A DNA stretch of 64,000 nucleotides. Origin: Streptococcus oralis. Lineage in GTDB: Bacteria > Bacillota > Bacilli > Lactobacillales > Streptococcaceae. Below the pieces are notes generated by a model. That model was not told the origin of the DNA. It worked only from the letters and a program-made list of their open reading frames with translations, and made no database searches. Positions 11,271 through 22,577 of the stretch are shown piece by piece; within the stretch, counting starts at the first letter, position 1, and every line of letters begins with the position of its first letter. The position numbers and the translations under genes were made by a program. The stretch is from the NCBI RefSeq assembly GCF_001578705.1, contig NZ_KQ969038.1:365690-429689 (forward strand), read 5' to 3'.

Positions 11271-11351
11271 CTGTTTACCATAATTCAAAAGTTTGTTTTA
11301 GCTTATTTTAAGATAAGTTAAGATATCAATCTTTTTGTTATAAATAAAGAC

Positions 11352-11383
11352 AAAAAAGAGCCTGAGATTTCCATCTCAAACTC
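11352..11383 (-). terminator. glpF terminator
   Basis: Eleven-base stem with two G-U pairs around GGAA, then TTTTTT on the minus strand. It closes the glpKOF operon. Confidence 0.88.
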
Positions 11384-11405
11384 TGTTGCCAATAACTCTT
11401 TTACC

Positions 11406-12110
11406 TTAGAAAAGTGAAAATACGAGAACTGCTAGGGACGCTCCGAGGATAGGCCCCACAACAGGAATCCAAGCATAAGACCAGTCCCCATCTCCCTTGT
11501 TTGGAATTGGCAAGATGCTGTGCATGATACGAGGGCCAAGATCACGAGCTGGGTTCAAGGCATAACCCGTTGTCCCGCCTAGTGAAAGCCCGATACCGAC
11601 AATCAACGTTCCCACTGCAAAGGTCCCTAAACCGGCTTGAAGGTCATAGAGTCCCAAGGCAAAGATTGTCAAGAGCAAAACAAAGGTTCCAAGGATTTCG
11701 CTAACCAAATTCGATACTGTGTTCTTGATTGCTGGTCCAGTACTAAAAGTCGCTAGGATATTACCTGCATTTTCTTCCGCTTCATAGTGTGGTTTGAATT
11801 GCAACCAAACCAAAATCTGAGCCACCATCGCTCCTGCGAATTGGGCTAGGATATAAGGGAAAACAGAACCCCAAGAGAGCGTCCCTTTTAAGGCCATCGC
11901 AAACGTCACAGCTGGATTTAGGTGGGCTGGGCTAAGCGTGCCAGATACAAAGGCCGCAACGGCTACAGCAATTCCCCATCCCATAGTAATCACAATCCAT
12001 CCTGAATTGTTGCTCTTGGTTTTGGGAAGAACCACACCTGCAACAACACCATTTCCTAGGAGGATGAGGATTAAGGTCCCCAAAAATTCTCCAAATAATT
12101 CTTTCATCAT
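11406..12110 (-). CDS. glpF: Glycerol uptake facilitator GlpF
   Basis: Aquaglyceroporin of the MIP family, 234 residues with six membrane helices. Both pore-forming NPA boxes are present: HLNPAVTFA and ALNPARDLGPR. The Asp after the second NPAR is typical of glycerol channels rather than pure water channels. It lies downstream of glpO in the glycerol operon and lets glycerol enter for GlpK. The first of two adjacent ATG codons has GGAG at 8 nt. Confidence 0.95.
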   Translation of the reverse strand: MMKELFGEFLGTLILILLGNGVVAGVVLPKTKSNNSGWIVITMGWGIAVAVAAFVSGTLSPAHLNPAVTFAMALKGTLSWGSVFPYILAQFAGAMVAQILVWLQFKPHYEAEENAGNILATFSTGPAIKNTVSNLVSEILGTFVLLLTIFALGLYDLQAGLGTFAVGTLIVGIGLSLGGTTGYALNPARDLGPRIMHSILPIPNKGDGDWSYAWIPVVGPILGASLAVLVFSLF

Positions 12111-12180
12111 ATCTTTGTCTCCATTTAAAAGAAGGAGAGAGAAGGCAAGGAAGGCTTGTCTCCCTCTCTTCTAGTTTTTC

Positions 12181-14007
12181 TTAATTTTTCAATGCCGCTA
12201 GATCGTTGTTAGCAAGGGCTGCTTCAACATCCGCACGGTAGGCTACTTTTTCTTCTTCGGTCCAATCATAAAATCGTCCCATTTCATCCAGAACTGGCTC
12301 AACGATGCTATCTAAACTATCACGCATAAAGAGCATGTGGTTAGTACGACGAAGGAGGAAGTCAACTGGGCTAAGAGCCAACTCATTGCGCATTGCATAG
12401 TGAAGGGACAAGGTATCTGCCAAGCTGAGTCCCGGAGCTTGTTCCAAGCTGTGAGCAAGGGCAAAGACCTTCGGTGCATTTGAACCGTAAAGATTTGCTA
12501 GATAGTGAGCTTCCTTGCTATCCAAGCCACGTGAAACTCCAAGTTGCGCAAAGGCTTCGATTTCTGAGTCCACATTTGCTGGGTTCAATTCTCCACCTGA
12601 AACAGGATAAGTCTTCGAGTTGATGAGTTTAAAACTACGGTCAAATTCTGCTTTGAGGATGTCAACCACGCGCTCCATAGCTCCTTCAGCCATCTTACGG
12701 TAGTCTGTGATTTTACCACCAGCAAGAGTCAAGAGGCCATTGTCATCACGATCCAAGCTCGAACCACGAGAAACTGCAGATGGATCCAAATGTTTCTCAG
12801 ATGTGCTACTTTCAAGCTTGCTGACAGCAGATTCAACATCTTCACGCGTTTTTTCTTTCGATAGATAAGCTTCGACAGTCGCAATCAAGCTATTGAAGCT
12901 TTCATCGCTAATGGTTCCGTTATTTCCTCCATTGTAGTCAGAAGCACTATTGCCTGCAATCAATGGACGAAGACCAGCCCAGCTGCTTTCGATATCATCA
13001 ATGGTGATGTTTGCTTCTGGAAAGCGGTTGTTGACAATACCAAGCAGATAATTTACATCTTCCTGCGTCACTTTTGGATGTTCCAAATCGCCTGTGTAGT
13101 CAGTATCCGTTGTACCAAAGTAAGTCTTGTTTTCACGTGGTAGAACAAAGACCATACGCCCATCTCCCAAACCTGTGTCAAAGTAAACTGGCTGTGAAAC
13201 CTTGATCTTGCTTGAGTCCACTACCAAGTGCACTCCCTTAGTTGGACGCATTTGTGAGAATTGTGTTCCCTTATTAGACAAATTACGTACCTTGTCGCTC
13301 CAAGGACCTGTCGTATTGATAACCAGACGCGCCTTGATTTCAAAGACTTGGTCTGTCAACAAATCACGAGCTACAACACCTGTAATCTTGCCACTTTCAT
13401 CAAAGAGGAAGCCTTCTGCCTTAACGTGGTTGGCAATAAGGGCACCGTCTTGGTTGGCACGTTTGATATTTTCAATCACGAGACGCGCATCGTTGTTACG
13501 GAAGTCAAGGTAAACCCCACCTCCTACCAAACCTTCTTTCTTCAAGTTTGGCTGGCGTTCCAAGACTTCTTCCTTGCTCAAGACCTTGTTAGCAGCTGGC
13601 GTATTGTTAACCCCTGCCAAAAGGTCGTACAAGTCCATGGCTACTTTGAGACGGAAGAGGCTAAAGGTCGCTCCATCTTCATCGTAAACTGGCAAGAGCA
13701 TTGGATCTGGTTTTGGAATATGTGGAGCGATTTGTTGAACTACTGCACGTTCAGAAACTGTATCTGACACCACTTCCACGTCAAATTGTTTGAGGTAACG
13801 CAGACCTCCGTGAACCAATTTTGTTGAACGGCTAGATGTTCCTTCTGCGAAGTCTTGCATTTCAATCAGACCTGTGTCAAGACCACTAGCTGCCGCTTGC
13901 AAGGCTACACCAGCTCCTGTAATCCCCCCACCGATAATCAAAAGGTCCAGGGTGCGTTCCTGCATTTTTTTAATTGATAATTCACGTGTTTTCTTTGAAA
14001 ATTCCAT
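12181..14007 (-). CDS. glpO: Alpha-glycerophosphate oxidase GlpO
   Basis: FAD enzyme (608 residues) that oxidises glycerol-3-phosphate to dihydroxyacetone phosphate using O2 and releases H2O2. The dinucleotide-binding fold LLIIGGGITGAGVALQ sits near residue 22, followed by SSRSTKLVHGGLRYL, typical of the GlpD/GlpO family. The length matches streptococcal GlpO, which has an insertion absent from GlpD. It lies between glpK and glpF, so glycerol goes in, is phosphorylated, then oxidised. The ribosome site is weak (AAAG). Confidence 0.95.
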   Translation of the reverse strand: MEFSKKTRELSIKKMQERTLDLLIIGGGITGAGVALQAAASGLDTGLIEMQDFAEGTSSRSTKLVHGGLRYLKQFDVEVVSDTVSERAVVQQIAPHIPKPDPMLLPVYDEDGATFSLFRLKVAMDLYDLLAGVNNTPAANKVLSKEEVLERQPNLKKEGLVGGGVYLDFRNNDARLVIENIKRANQDGALIANHVKAEGFLFDESGKITGVVARDLLTDQVFEIKARLVINTTGPWSDKVRNLSNKGTQFSQMRPTKGVHLVVDSSKIKVSQPVYFDTGLGDGRMVFVLPRENKTYFGTTDTDYTGDLEHPKVTQEDVNYLLGIVNNRFPEANITIDDIESSWAGLRPLIAGNSASDYNGGNNGTISDESFNSLIATVEAYLSKEKTREDVESAVSKLESSTSEKHLDPSAVSRGSSLDRDDNGLLTLAGGKITDYRKMAEGAMERVVDILKAEFDRSFKLINSKTYPVSGGELNPANVDSEIEAFAQLGVSRGLDSKEAHYLANLYGSNAPKVFALAHSLEQAPGLSLADTLSLHYAMRNELALSPVDFLLRRTNHMLFMRDSLDSIVEPVLDEMGRFYDWTEEEKVAYRADVEAALANNDLAALKN

Positions 14008-14070
14008 ATTTACACACTTTCTAACTGAGTCGTTTCATTCTTAAGCTGATCATTGCATCAAGAAACAGTA

Positions 14071-15675
<1,605 letters not shown>

Positions 15676-15709
15676 TTAAAAAAATGTGAGGAGATTGTGC
15701 GAATTTCAC

Positions 15710-15737
15710 AAAAAAGACCTGAAAATTCAGGCCTTTT
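15710..15737 (-). terminator. Terminator of the Mga-like regulator gene
   Basis: Inverted repeat AAAAGACCTGAA / TTCAGGCCTTTT with one G-U pair, overlapping the stop codon, followed by a T-run on the minus strand. Confidence 0.75.
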
Positions 15738-17163
15738 AGGCAAAGAGCATCTGACGAATTGCTACCAAATCTTCCATATCCAAATCATTTTTCAAGTAGT
15801 AGATAGGTGTTTGTTCTTTCTTGGAAATTGGATTGTTTGTAATCAACAAATCATAATGACTAGAAGAGTCAAATGCTTCAATAGTAATGAAGCGATTGTA
15901 CTCCAAATATCGTTTTAAAAGGGCCGACATTCTCGAAAAAACAAGGAAGCCTGCTGTTAGATCTAACCCTATTCTCAGATGTTGGCCACCATTTTCTGCC
16001 ATATACTCGATCAACTGGAGCCATTCCCAGAGGATTTTTTTATCCAAATCGGTCCCCTGCTGAAAGGCTGGCAAGGATGTAAAAATCACCTGAGCAAGAT
16101 CTCGAAAGTCATGCTCCATCAGCAAATAAGGGTGCCGATGCTCTATCTGATACTTGTATCGATCTTGCAAAATATAGCCCTTATATAGATAAACTTGACC
16201 ACAAAGCTGACTAAGTTCATAGGTGACATGGTCCTCTGTGTAGTCCCCCAGCAGCTCCTCCTTCTTCATTTCCTGGATCATTTGTGTCAGTAAAGCCACA
16301 AGTTCTCCCCCAAATCCAAGAATGTACTCCATGGTATGAAGGGGCAAAATGCGATGAGACAAGAGGAAAGAGAAGAAAATCATCATCTCCCCATCCTCAG
16401 TTCCTAGAGGAATGTGCTGCCCACCAAAAAAAGAAGAAGCCTTGCCAAGTAGACGAAGGTAGAAAATATTGTCAAAATAGCCCCGCATTTTTTCTTCTAT
16501 AACCTGAAATTGACAAGCGTTAGCTCGAAGGCGTTGTTGACTGATGTGAGTCCAGAGAACCAAGTCTAATTTCTGACCCGAAGACAACCTGGCACCGCAG
16601 ATTTCTTCTAGGGTAGCAATATCCTGCTTTCTCTCAGCTTTCTGCATATGACTTTCCCACTTCTGACTGGACCAGACCTTGCGGAAAAGGCAGAAATAAA
16701 AGTAACGAATCTGATGCTCTGGACCTCGCCAACGACCATTTTGGATGGATAAGTCAAACTCTGACAAAATCTGATTTAGACTAGCTAAGTGACGACCAAG
16801 CGTGGCCTCGCTAATCATCAATTCTTGAGCCAACTGATGAGCTAGAAACTGTTGGTGATAAAGAAGGTAAACCAAAATTTGGTACTTAATGGCATTGTCT
16901 AGAAACAAGCTCCGAATCTCTCTCCCCTTGGTAGCTGTACCAATCGACAAACGCAGATTTTCATCTTCCAAGTGGATGGTCAGCTCCAACCCTCTTTCCA
17001 AGGCATTTTCGTTAATCAGAGAGATGTACTTGGTTAGAGTCGCCTTTGAAAAACCTGTTTCTTCCATGGTTTCCTTGACTGTTGTCTGCGAATCTTGTAA
17101 TAGAAAGGAAAGGACTAAAAATTGACCAGATTCGGCTTTTTCCATCAAATCACCTAAATACAT
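15736..17163 (-). CDS. Mga-family helix-turn-helix transcriptional regulator
   Basis: 475-residue regulator with an N-terminal Mga-type HTH (about residues 1-75, [21 protein letters not shown]). A second HTH (about 100-150, [16 protein letters not shown]) is followed by a long helical body with PRD-like features. It lies directly upstream of glpK on the same strand. By position it corresponds to the gene pneumococcal annotations place next to glpK, so control of the glp operon is plausible but not shown. The start is supported by AAAGGGG seven nt before ATG. A terminator separates it from glpK, so the two are separate units. Confidence 0.85.
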   Translation of the reverse strand: MYLGDLMEKAESGQFLVLSFLLQDSQTTVKETMEETGFSKATLTKYISLINENALERGLELTIHLEDENLRLSIGTATKGREIRSLFLDNAIKYQILVYLLYHQQFLAHQLAQELMISEATLGRHLASLNQILSEFDLSIQNGRWRGPEHQIRYFYFCLFRKVWSSQKWESHMQKAERKQDIATLEEICGARLSSGQKLDLVLWTHISQQRLRANACQFQVIEEKMRGYFDNIFYLRLLGKASSFFGGQHIPLGTEDGEMMIFFSFLLSHRILPLHTMEYILGFGGELVALLTQMIQEMKKEELLGDYTEDHVTYELSQLCGQVYLYKGYILQDRYKYQIEHRHPYLLMEHDFRDLAQVIFTSLPAFQQGTDLDKKILWEWLQLIEYMAENGGQHLRIGLDLTAGFLVFSRMSALLKRYLEYNRFITIEAFDSSSHYDLLITNNPISKKEQTPIYYLKNDLDMEDLVAIRQMLFA

Positions 17164-17311
17164 TTGTTACCCCTTTCATTTTCTCCTTCAAGCATAGCAT
17201 AAATCTTAGAAATGCGGAAATAATCTGTTTCTCATTTTATTTTAAAGCCGATTTCCTCGTCATTATTCCACAGAAACAGCAAACACACGGCTCCCCCTTT
17301 GAGCATTTTTA

Positions 17312-17320
17312 TGCTAAAAT
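17312..17320 (+). promoter_or_regulatory. Extended -10 of hslO, 7 nt from the start codon
   Basis: TGCTAAAAT fits an extended -10. Transcription would start at about 17327-17328, on the ATG itself. No Shine-Dalgarno is visible. Confidence 0.5.
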
Positions 17321-17327
17321 AGTAGCT

Positions 17328-18200
17328 ATGGATAAAATTATTAAAACAATATCAGAAAGCGGAGCCTTTCGTGCTTTTGTCCTTGATAGCACTGAAACCG
17401 TCCGCACTGCTCAAGAAAAACATCAAACCCAAGCCAGTTCAACTGTTGCACTTGGCCGTACCCTTATCGCTAGCCAAATTCTCGCAGTCAATGAAAAAGG
17501 AAATACCAAGCTAACAGTTAAAGTTCTTGGAACGAGCTCTCTCGGTGCCATCATCACTGTCGCAGATACCAAGGGAAATGTCAAAGGCTACGTTCAAAAC
17601 CCCGGTGTAGATATCAAAAAAACTGCAACGGGTGAAGTCCTAGTCGGACCTTTTGTTGGAAACGGTCAATTTCTCGTTATCACAGACTACGGTACTGGAA
17701 ATCCTTACAACTCCATGACTCCTCTCATCTCTGGGGAGATCGGTGAAGACTTGGCCTATTACCTGACAGAAAGCCAACAAACTCCTTCAGCAGTCGGCCT
17801 CAATGTCCTTTTAGACAAAGACGACAAGGTCGAAGTTGCCGGTGGTTTTCTTCTCCAAGTTTTGCCAGGAGCCAAGGAAGAAGAGATTGCTCGCTTTGAG
17901 AAACGCATCCAAGAAATGCCAGCTATCTCAACACTTCTGGAAAGCGAAGACCATATCGAATCTCTCCTCAAGGCTATCTACGGTGACGAATCCTACAAAC
18001 GCCTATCTGAAGAAGAAATTCGTTTCCAATGCGACTGCAGCAAAGACCGTTTTATGAACGCTCTTGCCAGCCTTCCAAGCTCAGACCTTGAGGAAATGAA
18101 AGAGGAAGACCACGGGGCAGAAATCACTTGTCAATTCTGCCAAACAACTTATAACTTTGATGAAAACGACCTGGAGGAACTCATTCGTGACAAATCTTAA
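17328..18200 (+). CDS. hslO: Redox-regulated chaperone Hsp33 (HslO)
   Basis: Cytosolic holdase chaperone activated by oxidative stress, 290 residues. The C-terminal redox switch is complete: CxC at Cys235/Cys237 and CxxC at Cys268/Cys271, which bind zinc when reduced. I start at the ATG at 17328, giving the family's usual length and N-terminus ([17 protein letters not shown]). The frame stays open further upstream, but that stretch lies opposite the regulator gene. No ribosome site precedes this ATG, so a leaderless message is possible. It overlaps dusB by 14 nt. Confidence 0.95.
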   Translation: MDKIIKTISESGAFRAFVLDSTETVRTAQEKHQTQASSTVALGRTLIASQILAVNEKGNTKLTVKVLGTSSLGAIITVADTKGNVKGYVQNPGVDIKKTATGEVLVGPFVGNGQFLVITDYGTGNPYNSMTPLISGEIGEDLAYYLTESQQTPSAVGLNVLLDKDDKVEVAGGFLLQVLPGAKEEEIARFEKRIQEMPAISTLLESEDHIESLLKAIYGDESYKRLSEEEIRFQCDCSKDRFMNALASLPSSDLEEMKEEDHGAEITCQFCQTTYNFDENDLEELIRDKS

Positions 18201-19167
18201 TACACCTTTTATGATTGGCAATGTTGAGATTCCCAATCGTACTGTTTTAGCGCCCATGGCTGGCGTGACCAACTCAGCCTTTCGTACCATCGCAAAAGAG
18301 CTCGGAGCTGGACTCGTTGTCATGGAAATGGTCTCTGACAAGGGAATCCAATACAACAATGAAAAAACCTTGCATATGCTTCACATCGATGAAGGCGAAA
18401 ATCCCGTTTCTATCCAACTCTTTGGTAGCGATGAAGACAGCCTAGCACGCGCAGCAGAATTCATCCAAGAAAACACCAAGACCGATATCGTCGATATCAA
18501 CATGGGCTGCCCAGTTAACAAAATCGTGAAGAACGAAGCTGGCGCTATGTGGCTCAAGGACCCAGACAAGATCTACTCTATTATCAACAAGGTCCAATCT
18601 GTCCTTGATATCCCCCTAACTGTCAAAATGCGCACAGGCTGGTCTGACCCTTCCCTAGCCGTGGAGAATGCTCTCGCCGCTGAGGCTGCTGGTGTCTCTG
18701 CCCTTGCTATGCACGGCCGTACCCGCGAACAAATGTACACAGGCCACGCAGACCTCGAGACCTTGCACGATGTAGCCCAAGCACTGACTAAGATTCCATT
18801 TATCGCCAACGGTGACATCCGTACGGTTCAAGACGCTAAACAGCGTATCGAAGAAGTTGGTGCTGACGCAGTTATGATTGGCCGAGCAGCCATGGGAAAT
18901 CCCTACCTCTTCAACCAGATCAACCACTACTTTGAAACAGGAGAAATTCTCCCTGACTTGACTTTTGAAGACAAGATGAAAATCGCCTACGAACATTTGA
19001 AACGCTTGATTAACCTCAAAGGAGAAAACATAGCCGTTCGTGAATTCCGCGGCCTCGCTCCTCACTACCTCCGGGGAACATCTGGCGCTGCCAAACTTCG
19101 TGGAGCCATTTCACAAGCTAGCACCCTAGCAGAGATTGAAGCCCTCTTGCAATTAGGCAAAGCATAG
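18187..19167 (+). CDS. dusB: tRNA-dihydrouridine synthase DusB
   Basis: FMN enzyme that reduces uridine to dihydrouridine in t[15 protein letters not shown] begins the TIM barrel, [13 protein letters not shown] carries the catalytic Cys, and ANGDI and IGRAAMGNP are the FMN phosphate-binding motifs. I chose GTG at 18187 (326 residues) because GGAGG lies 9 nt before it, inside the 3' end of hslO. ATG codons at 18157, 18160 and 18211 are alternatives without as good a site. The 14-nt overlap with hslO indicates coupling. Confidence 0.94.
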   Translation: MTNLNTPFMIGNVEIPNRTVLAPMAGVTNSAFRTIAKELGAGLVVMEMVSDKGIQYNNEKTLHMLHIDEGENPVSIQLFGSDEDSLARAAEFIQENTKTDIVDINMGCPVNKIVKNEAGAMWLKDPDKIYSIINKVQSVLDIPLTVKMRTGWSDPSLAVENALAAEAAGVSALAMHGRTREQMYTGHADLETLHDVAQALTKIPFIANGDIRTVQDAKQRIEEVGADAVMIGRAAMGNPYLFNQINHYFETGEILPDLTFEDKMKIAYEHLKRLINLKGENIAVREFRGLAPHYLRGTSGAAKLRGAISQASTLAEIEALLQLGKA

Positions 19168-19187
19168 TCTCACATCTACAACTCACA

Positions 19188-19223
19188 AAAACGGCAAAGC
19201 TCGAAAATGAGTCTTGCCGTTTT
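19188..19223. terminator. Bidirectional terminator dusB / DUF1275 gene
   Basis: Perfect 10-bp outer stem AAAACGGCAA / TTGCCGTTTT with an inner imperfect stem. T-runs on both strands lie between convergent genes. Confidence 0.88.
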
Positions 19224-19909
19224 TATATATTTTCATCTTGTAAATCTAATTGCTTCACTCTAGCTATATAATAGGACATAATTAAAAACAAATTGAGACT
19301 GATAATCCAAACAGACCATTCATGAAGAAAATGCATCAATACAGCCAAGCTGATTGCCCCCACTATGAAACTTCCCACAACAATCCCATAATTTAAGGCT
19401 TGACGACGGTATTCTTGGATATTTCCTTCTCTTCTAGCAATGCGATACAAAGCGGTCAACATCTTTCGGTAATTTCCAGACGTCATAAAAATGACATAGG
19501 GATGATCTTCAATCAAGCTACCCGTAAATGTTAGCATCATCATTCCTGTTCCAAAAGCAATGAAAGGAACTTCTAATAGAGGAAATCGTGAAAAGAAAGG
19601 CAAGATAAGGGTCCCGATAAATAAGGGGAGCAACATCTTAACCCGCCAGTAGGCCGTTTTGCGGTATTCTTTCATGTGCAATGCAAACAGAAATCCTAGA
19701 GAAAAGAAAATAATTGAGCAGAATCGCAACATCGTATTGATGACATTTGAGTCGTGCCAATCAGATATAAGTAGGAGAATATTCCCTGTCTGTGTCGCTA
19801 CCAAACTATGGTATTGAATATGGCAAAACACATCCAAAGAACCACCTACAAACCCAAGAAATACTCCCATCAATCGTGTGTTTTGAGGTAAGATTAATTT
19901 ATCCGCCAT
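19223..19909 (-). CDS. DUF1275 (YoaK-like) membrane protein
   Basis: Polytopic membrane protein of 228 residues with about six hydrophobic segments. The N-terminal GGSLDVFCHIQYHSLVATQTGN matches the DUF1275 family signature (a G-x-x-D ... TGN pattern). The family's substrate is unknown. It stands alone, convergent with dusB. No function can be given from the sequence. Confidence 0.8.
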   Translation of the reverse strand: MADKLILPQNTRLMGVFLGFVGGSLDVFCHIQYHSLVATQTGNILLLISDWHDSNVINTMLRFCSIIFFSLGFLFALHMKEYRKTAYWRVKMLLPLFIGTLILPFFSRFPLLEVPFIAFGTGMMMLTFTGSLIEDHPYVIFMTSGNYRKMLTALYRIARREGNIQEYRRQALNYGIVVGSFIVGAISLAVLMHFLHEWSVWIISLNLFLIMSYYIARVKQLDLQDENI

Positions 19910-20035
19910 GTACTATCACTCGTTTTCCTTTGGTTTTTTTATTATACCACTTTCTCTTGGAGAAACTAAGTGAAAAACAGTTGGCTCACTCTTTTACAGC
20001 ACGATTTCTAGTAAGAGTCAAAACACAAAATTTTA

Positions 20036-20719
20036 TTATTGAATCAAGGCAACGCTTGAAACTTTACCATCCGCACCTGTTGTAATTTGGATGATTTTTC
20101 CACCTCCGATTTTGGCATTATACTTGCCATCATCAAGAGTGTAAGAGTAGCCTCTGATAGAATAGTTTTCTTTCTTTCCATCTGCAGTTTCTACTGTGAA
20201 TTGCCCCCCTGATGAAACCGTAATGGTTTCGCCATTCGCTCCCTTCCAGTTGCCTGCAGCTGCTGAGAAATCACCATCGACCATGGTTAAAACACCCTTG
20301 TAGCGTTTGTTGTGTTCTGCTTGCTTGTCTTGAAGTTTGCGATCAGTTGTTGGATCATAGCTTGACTGGTTAGACTGGGCTTGAGAACCTTGCTGAGTTG
20401 ACGGAGCCTGAGAAGGGGCTGGTTGACTAGGAGCTGCTTGTTCTTGTCTTGATTCAGGTGCTGGTTTCGCTTGTGACTGATCTGCTGTTGTAGAAGACTG
20501 ATCAGAAGATGCTTGAGCTTTTTCAGATGAAGCTGAGCTTGAAGATTTTTGAGTCTTGCTTTCTTTGTTAGAAGAAGCTGCTTTAGAACTTGATGATTGG
20601 CTTGTCTTTGCAGAACTGCTGGTTTGAGTGGTTTCGTTTTTATTTCCACAAGCTCCCAGTAGCAAGGTAGAAGCCAATACAGTCGCTGCCATCAATTTGA
20701 TATAGGTTTTCTTTTTCAT
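20036..20719 (-). CDS. Secreted lipoprotein with Ser/Gln-rich linker and C-terminal DUF6287-like domain
   Basis: 227-residue lipoprotein. The lipobox is LLGAC with Cys24, followed by a low-complexity Ser/Ala/Gln/Thr linker (about 27-125), then a globular tail (about 140-227) beginning VDGDFSAAAGNWKG and ending VSSVALIQ. The DFSxxAGxWK opening resembles the small domain found in several streptococcal lipoproteins (DUF6287); I recognise the pattern but cannot confirm the family. The function is unknown. It is monocistronic with a strong promoter. Confidence 0.85.
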   Translation of the reverse strand: MKKKTYIKLMAATVLASTLLLGACGNKNETTQTSSSAKTSQSSSSKAASSNKESKTQKSSSSASSEKAQASSDQSSTTADQSQAKPAPESRQEQAAPSQPAPSQAPSTQQGSQAQSNQSSYDPTTDRKLQDKQAEHNKRYKGVLTMVDGDFSAAAGNWKGANGETITVSSGGQFTVETADGKKENYSIRGYSYTLDDGKYNAKIGGGKIIQITTGADGKVSSVALIQ

Positions 20720-20765
20720 TTTCCTACTCCTTTGTAACGTTTTTGAAATGTTAAGAAATCTTTTT

Positions 20766-20802
20766 GTAATATAATTGTAACATTGGACTTTAAATCTGTC
20801 AA
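20766..20802 (-). promoter_or_regulatory. Promoter of the lipoprotein gene, with a WalR/VicR-like repeat
   Basis: Minus strand TTGACA (20797-20802), 17-nt spacer, extended -10 TGTTACAAT (hexamer 20774-20779). The repeat TGTTAC-N5-TATTAC (20766-20782) overlaps the -10 and is one base off the VicR direct repeat. Confidence 0.6.
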
Positions 20803-20978
20803 CTATTTAGAGAAACTATTTTAAAAATTATTCCCTCCACTATTTCAATTCGTAATCGAAACGAAAAAATAGAAAAATTTCCTAGATTAGAGTCATTTTT
20901 TACCCCTACTTTTATAATCGCTTGCATTGTTCTAAAATAAAAACAGTCGCAACAGCAAAGTAACTTAATAAGGGCAAA

Positions 20979-21008
20979 TAAAGAGGCCGGGACAAAGTTC
21001 CCGACCTC
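20979..21008 (-). terminator. Terminator of the nadR-pnuC-Nudix operon
   Basis: Ten-base stem (20999-21008 with 20983-20992, one G-U pair), 6-nt loop, then TTTATTT on the minus strand. Confidence 0.8.
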
Positions 21009-21013
21009 ACTTT

Positions 21014-21787
21014 TTATTTCAATCGATAGGTTTTTCTTGGTTTCTTTTTGGGTACTCGTTTGAGTCCAACTTCTTCTACATATTCGCCGTATTTTACGAG
21101 AAAGTTATTGCTGACGATTGGGCGTCCTGGGTTGATGAGATTGACCAGTTCAGTTCCCTCGTAGACAGTAAACTCTTCCTCTAGCAGATAGAGGAAGGTT
21201 GGATTCCAGTCGAGACGGCCTTGGATTCGTTTGATGGATTCTTGGATAATGGCATAATGGTCAAAGGCGAAGGCTCTCTCGTCCAGCTCGACTCCCTCTA
21301 GGAAGCATTTGCCTGTCTGAAAGTCGACATCTACAAAAACGACATCCTTGGCATCGTCACCTGCCTGAACAAGGTCTAAGGCGCGACTAGGTAAGTACAC
21401 TAAGTGGGCAATAGTCACTGTCCAGCCCCGTGGATCACGCCCGGGAGTCGATACGGTCATCAATTGCTCGATTTTTTCTAAAGGTAGATCGAGATTGACT
21501 TCTTCTCTCACCTCGCGTTGACAGGCATGTGCAGCATCTTCTCCTTTGTCCATAAATCCTCCAACCAAGGCCAAACAGTTTTGATAAGGGTGAGCCTTGC
21601 GACGAATCAGCAGGAGTTTGATTTTTCCTTCGACAAAGCAGTAGGCCACCATATCCACTGTCACACTTGGTTTTTCATATTGAGGGAGTTCCTGCTTGTA
21701 GTACCAGTCTAAAAACTCCTCCTGACTGGCATGAATTTCAAAATATTCTTTTTCCGTCATCCCTGCTGGAATCATCGTATCGGCCAT
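21014..21787 (-). CDS. Nudix hydrolase with C-terminal winged-helix region (NrtR-like)
   Basis: 257-residue protein with a Nudix domain (about 40-165) and a C-terminal region (about 175-257) resembling the winged helix of NrtR regulators. The Nudix box lies at 77-99 (GFMDKGE then REVREEVNL) and keeps all catalytic Glu and Arg residues; only the late Gly is Asn. It is the last gene of an operon with nadR and pnuC; its GGAGG site lies within the end of pnuC. NrtR proteins sense ADP-ribose and repress NAD genes, so a regulatory role is likely. With a near-intact box it may instead, or also, hydrolyse ADP-ribose-like substrates. Confidence 0.85.
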   Translation of the reverse strand: MADTMIPAGMTEKEYFEIHASQEEFLDWYYKQELPQYEKPSVTVDMVAYCFVEGKIKLLLIRRKAHPYQNCLALVGGFMDKGEDAAHACQREVREEVNLDLPLEKIEQLMTVSTPGRDPRGWTVTIAHLVYLPSRALDLVQAGDDAKDVVFVDVDFQTGKCFLEGVELDERAFAFDHYAIIQESIKRIQGRLDWNPTFLYLLEEEFTVYEGTELVNLINPGRPIVSNNFLVKYGEYVEEVGLKRVPKKKPRKTYRLK

Positions 21788-21788
21788 C

Positions 21789-22568
21789 TTATGCCTCCTT
21801 TCGAACTGCCTTTGTCCATTGGTACCAACCCACTAGACTATTGAGTGTGTAAACCCAGTACATCCCTTGAATGTGGATATTTTCACCCCACCAGAGATAG
21901 ATACTAAAGAGATTGGTTGCAATCCAGAAAATCCATTGCTCACGGTAGAGACGTGTCATCAAGAGCTGACCAACACCATTGGTCGCATCGGTAACACTAT
22001 CACGGAAAGGGCGAGCGCTATTGATACTTTGGTAAGCCAAGCCCATACCAATCCAGATAATGGCAGTCAAGGCCAAGTACTTGAGCCAGTCAATAACAGA
22101 TAATTTCTTAGCTTCAAAGTGGGATTCTTCTGGTTTTCCTTGGTCATTGATACGATTGGACAACCAAGCATAGAGACCAATCGGTTGCATGACAAAGAAG
22201 TAAACGGTCGTCAAAACTTCACCATAAAAAGTCGCATTCATGGCCAAAATCAAATAGATAGCCGAGTTAATAGCCCCAAAGAGATAATTGCTCGCACGCC
22301 CTTCTGCTACCAAGATAACACAGACAATCCCAGTCCAAGATGCAAACAAGCTCAGCCAGTCATGACTTTCCGTATTTTGAGTGAATTCCAAGATTAAAGG
22401 AACACTTGACAAGGCGATAAGATACAACCACTGGAAAAGGCTACGGCCGACAAAGAGATCTTTCCAGATCAGGCGCATGATCCCTGCAAAACCAATCTTA
22501 CGGGCTTCGGCATGGACATTTTTAAAGTTTTCGATAAATTGTGTGATTTTTTCAGTTAGTTTTTTCAT
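21789..22568 (-). CDS. pnuC: Nicotinamide riboside transporter PnuC
   Basis: Membrane facilitator of the PnuC family (259 residues, about seven hydrophobic segments) that takes up nicotinamide riboside. Family motifs include an ESHDW region near residue 68, GAINSAIYLILA and the late WIATNLFSIYLWWGE. It lies 9 nt after nadR, whose kinase activity traps the imported riboside, so the two form a salvage route to NAD. AGGAG precedes the start. Confidence 0.95.
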   Translation of the reverse strand: MKKLTEKITQFIENFKNVHAEARKIGFAGIMRLIWKDLFVGRSLFQWLYLIALSSVPLILEFTQNTESHDWLSLFASWTGIVCVILVAEGRASNYLFGAINSAIYLILAMNATFYGEVLTTVYFFVMQPIGLYAWLSNRINDQGKPEESHFEAKKLSVIDWLKYLALTAIIWIGMGLAYQSINSARPFRDSVTDATNGVGQLLMTRLYREQWIFWIATNLFSIYLWWGENIHIQGMYWVYTLNSLVGWYQWTKAVRKEA

Positions 22569-22577
22569 ATTTTTCTC

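Noticed and set aside
13130-13145. parS candidate around CACGTG in glpO
   Set aside because: Only the central hexamer and one flank fit; the palindrome arms do not match. Other CACGTG copies near 25.2, 34.1 and 36.9 kb fail likewise.
13261-13767. 168-codon plus-strand frame opposite glpO
   Set aside because: Antisense shadow; no start signals and a low-quality protein.
17082-17327. N-terminal extension of hslO
   Set aside because: It overlaps the regulator gene on the other strand and adds 82 residues not found in the Hsp33 family; the ATG at 17328 gives the normal length.
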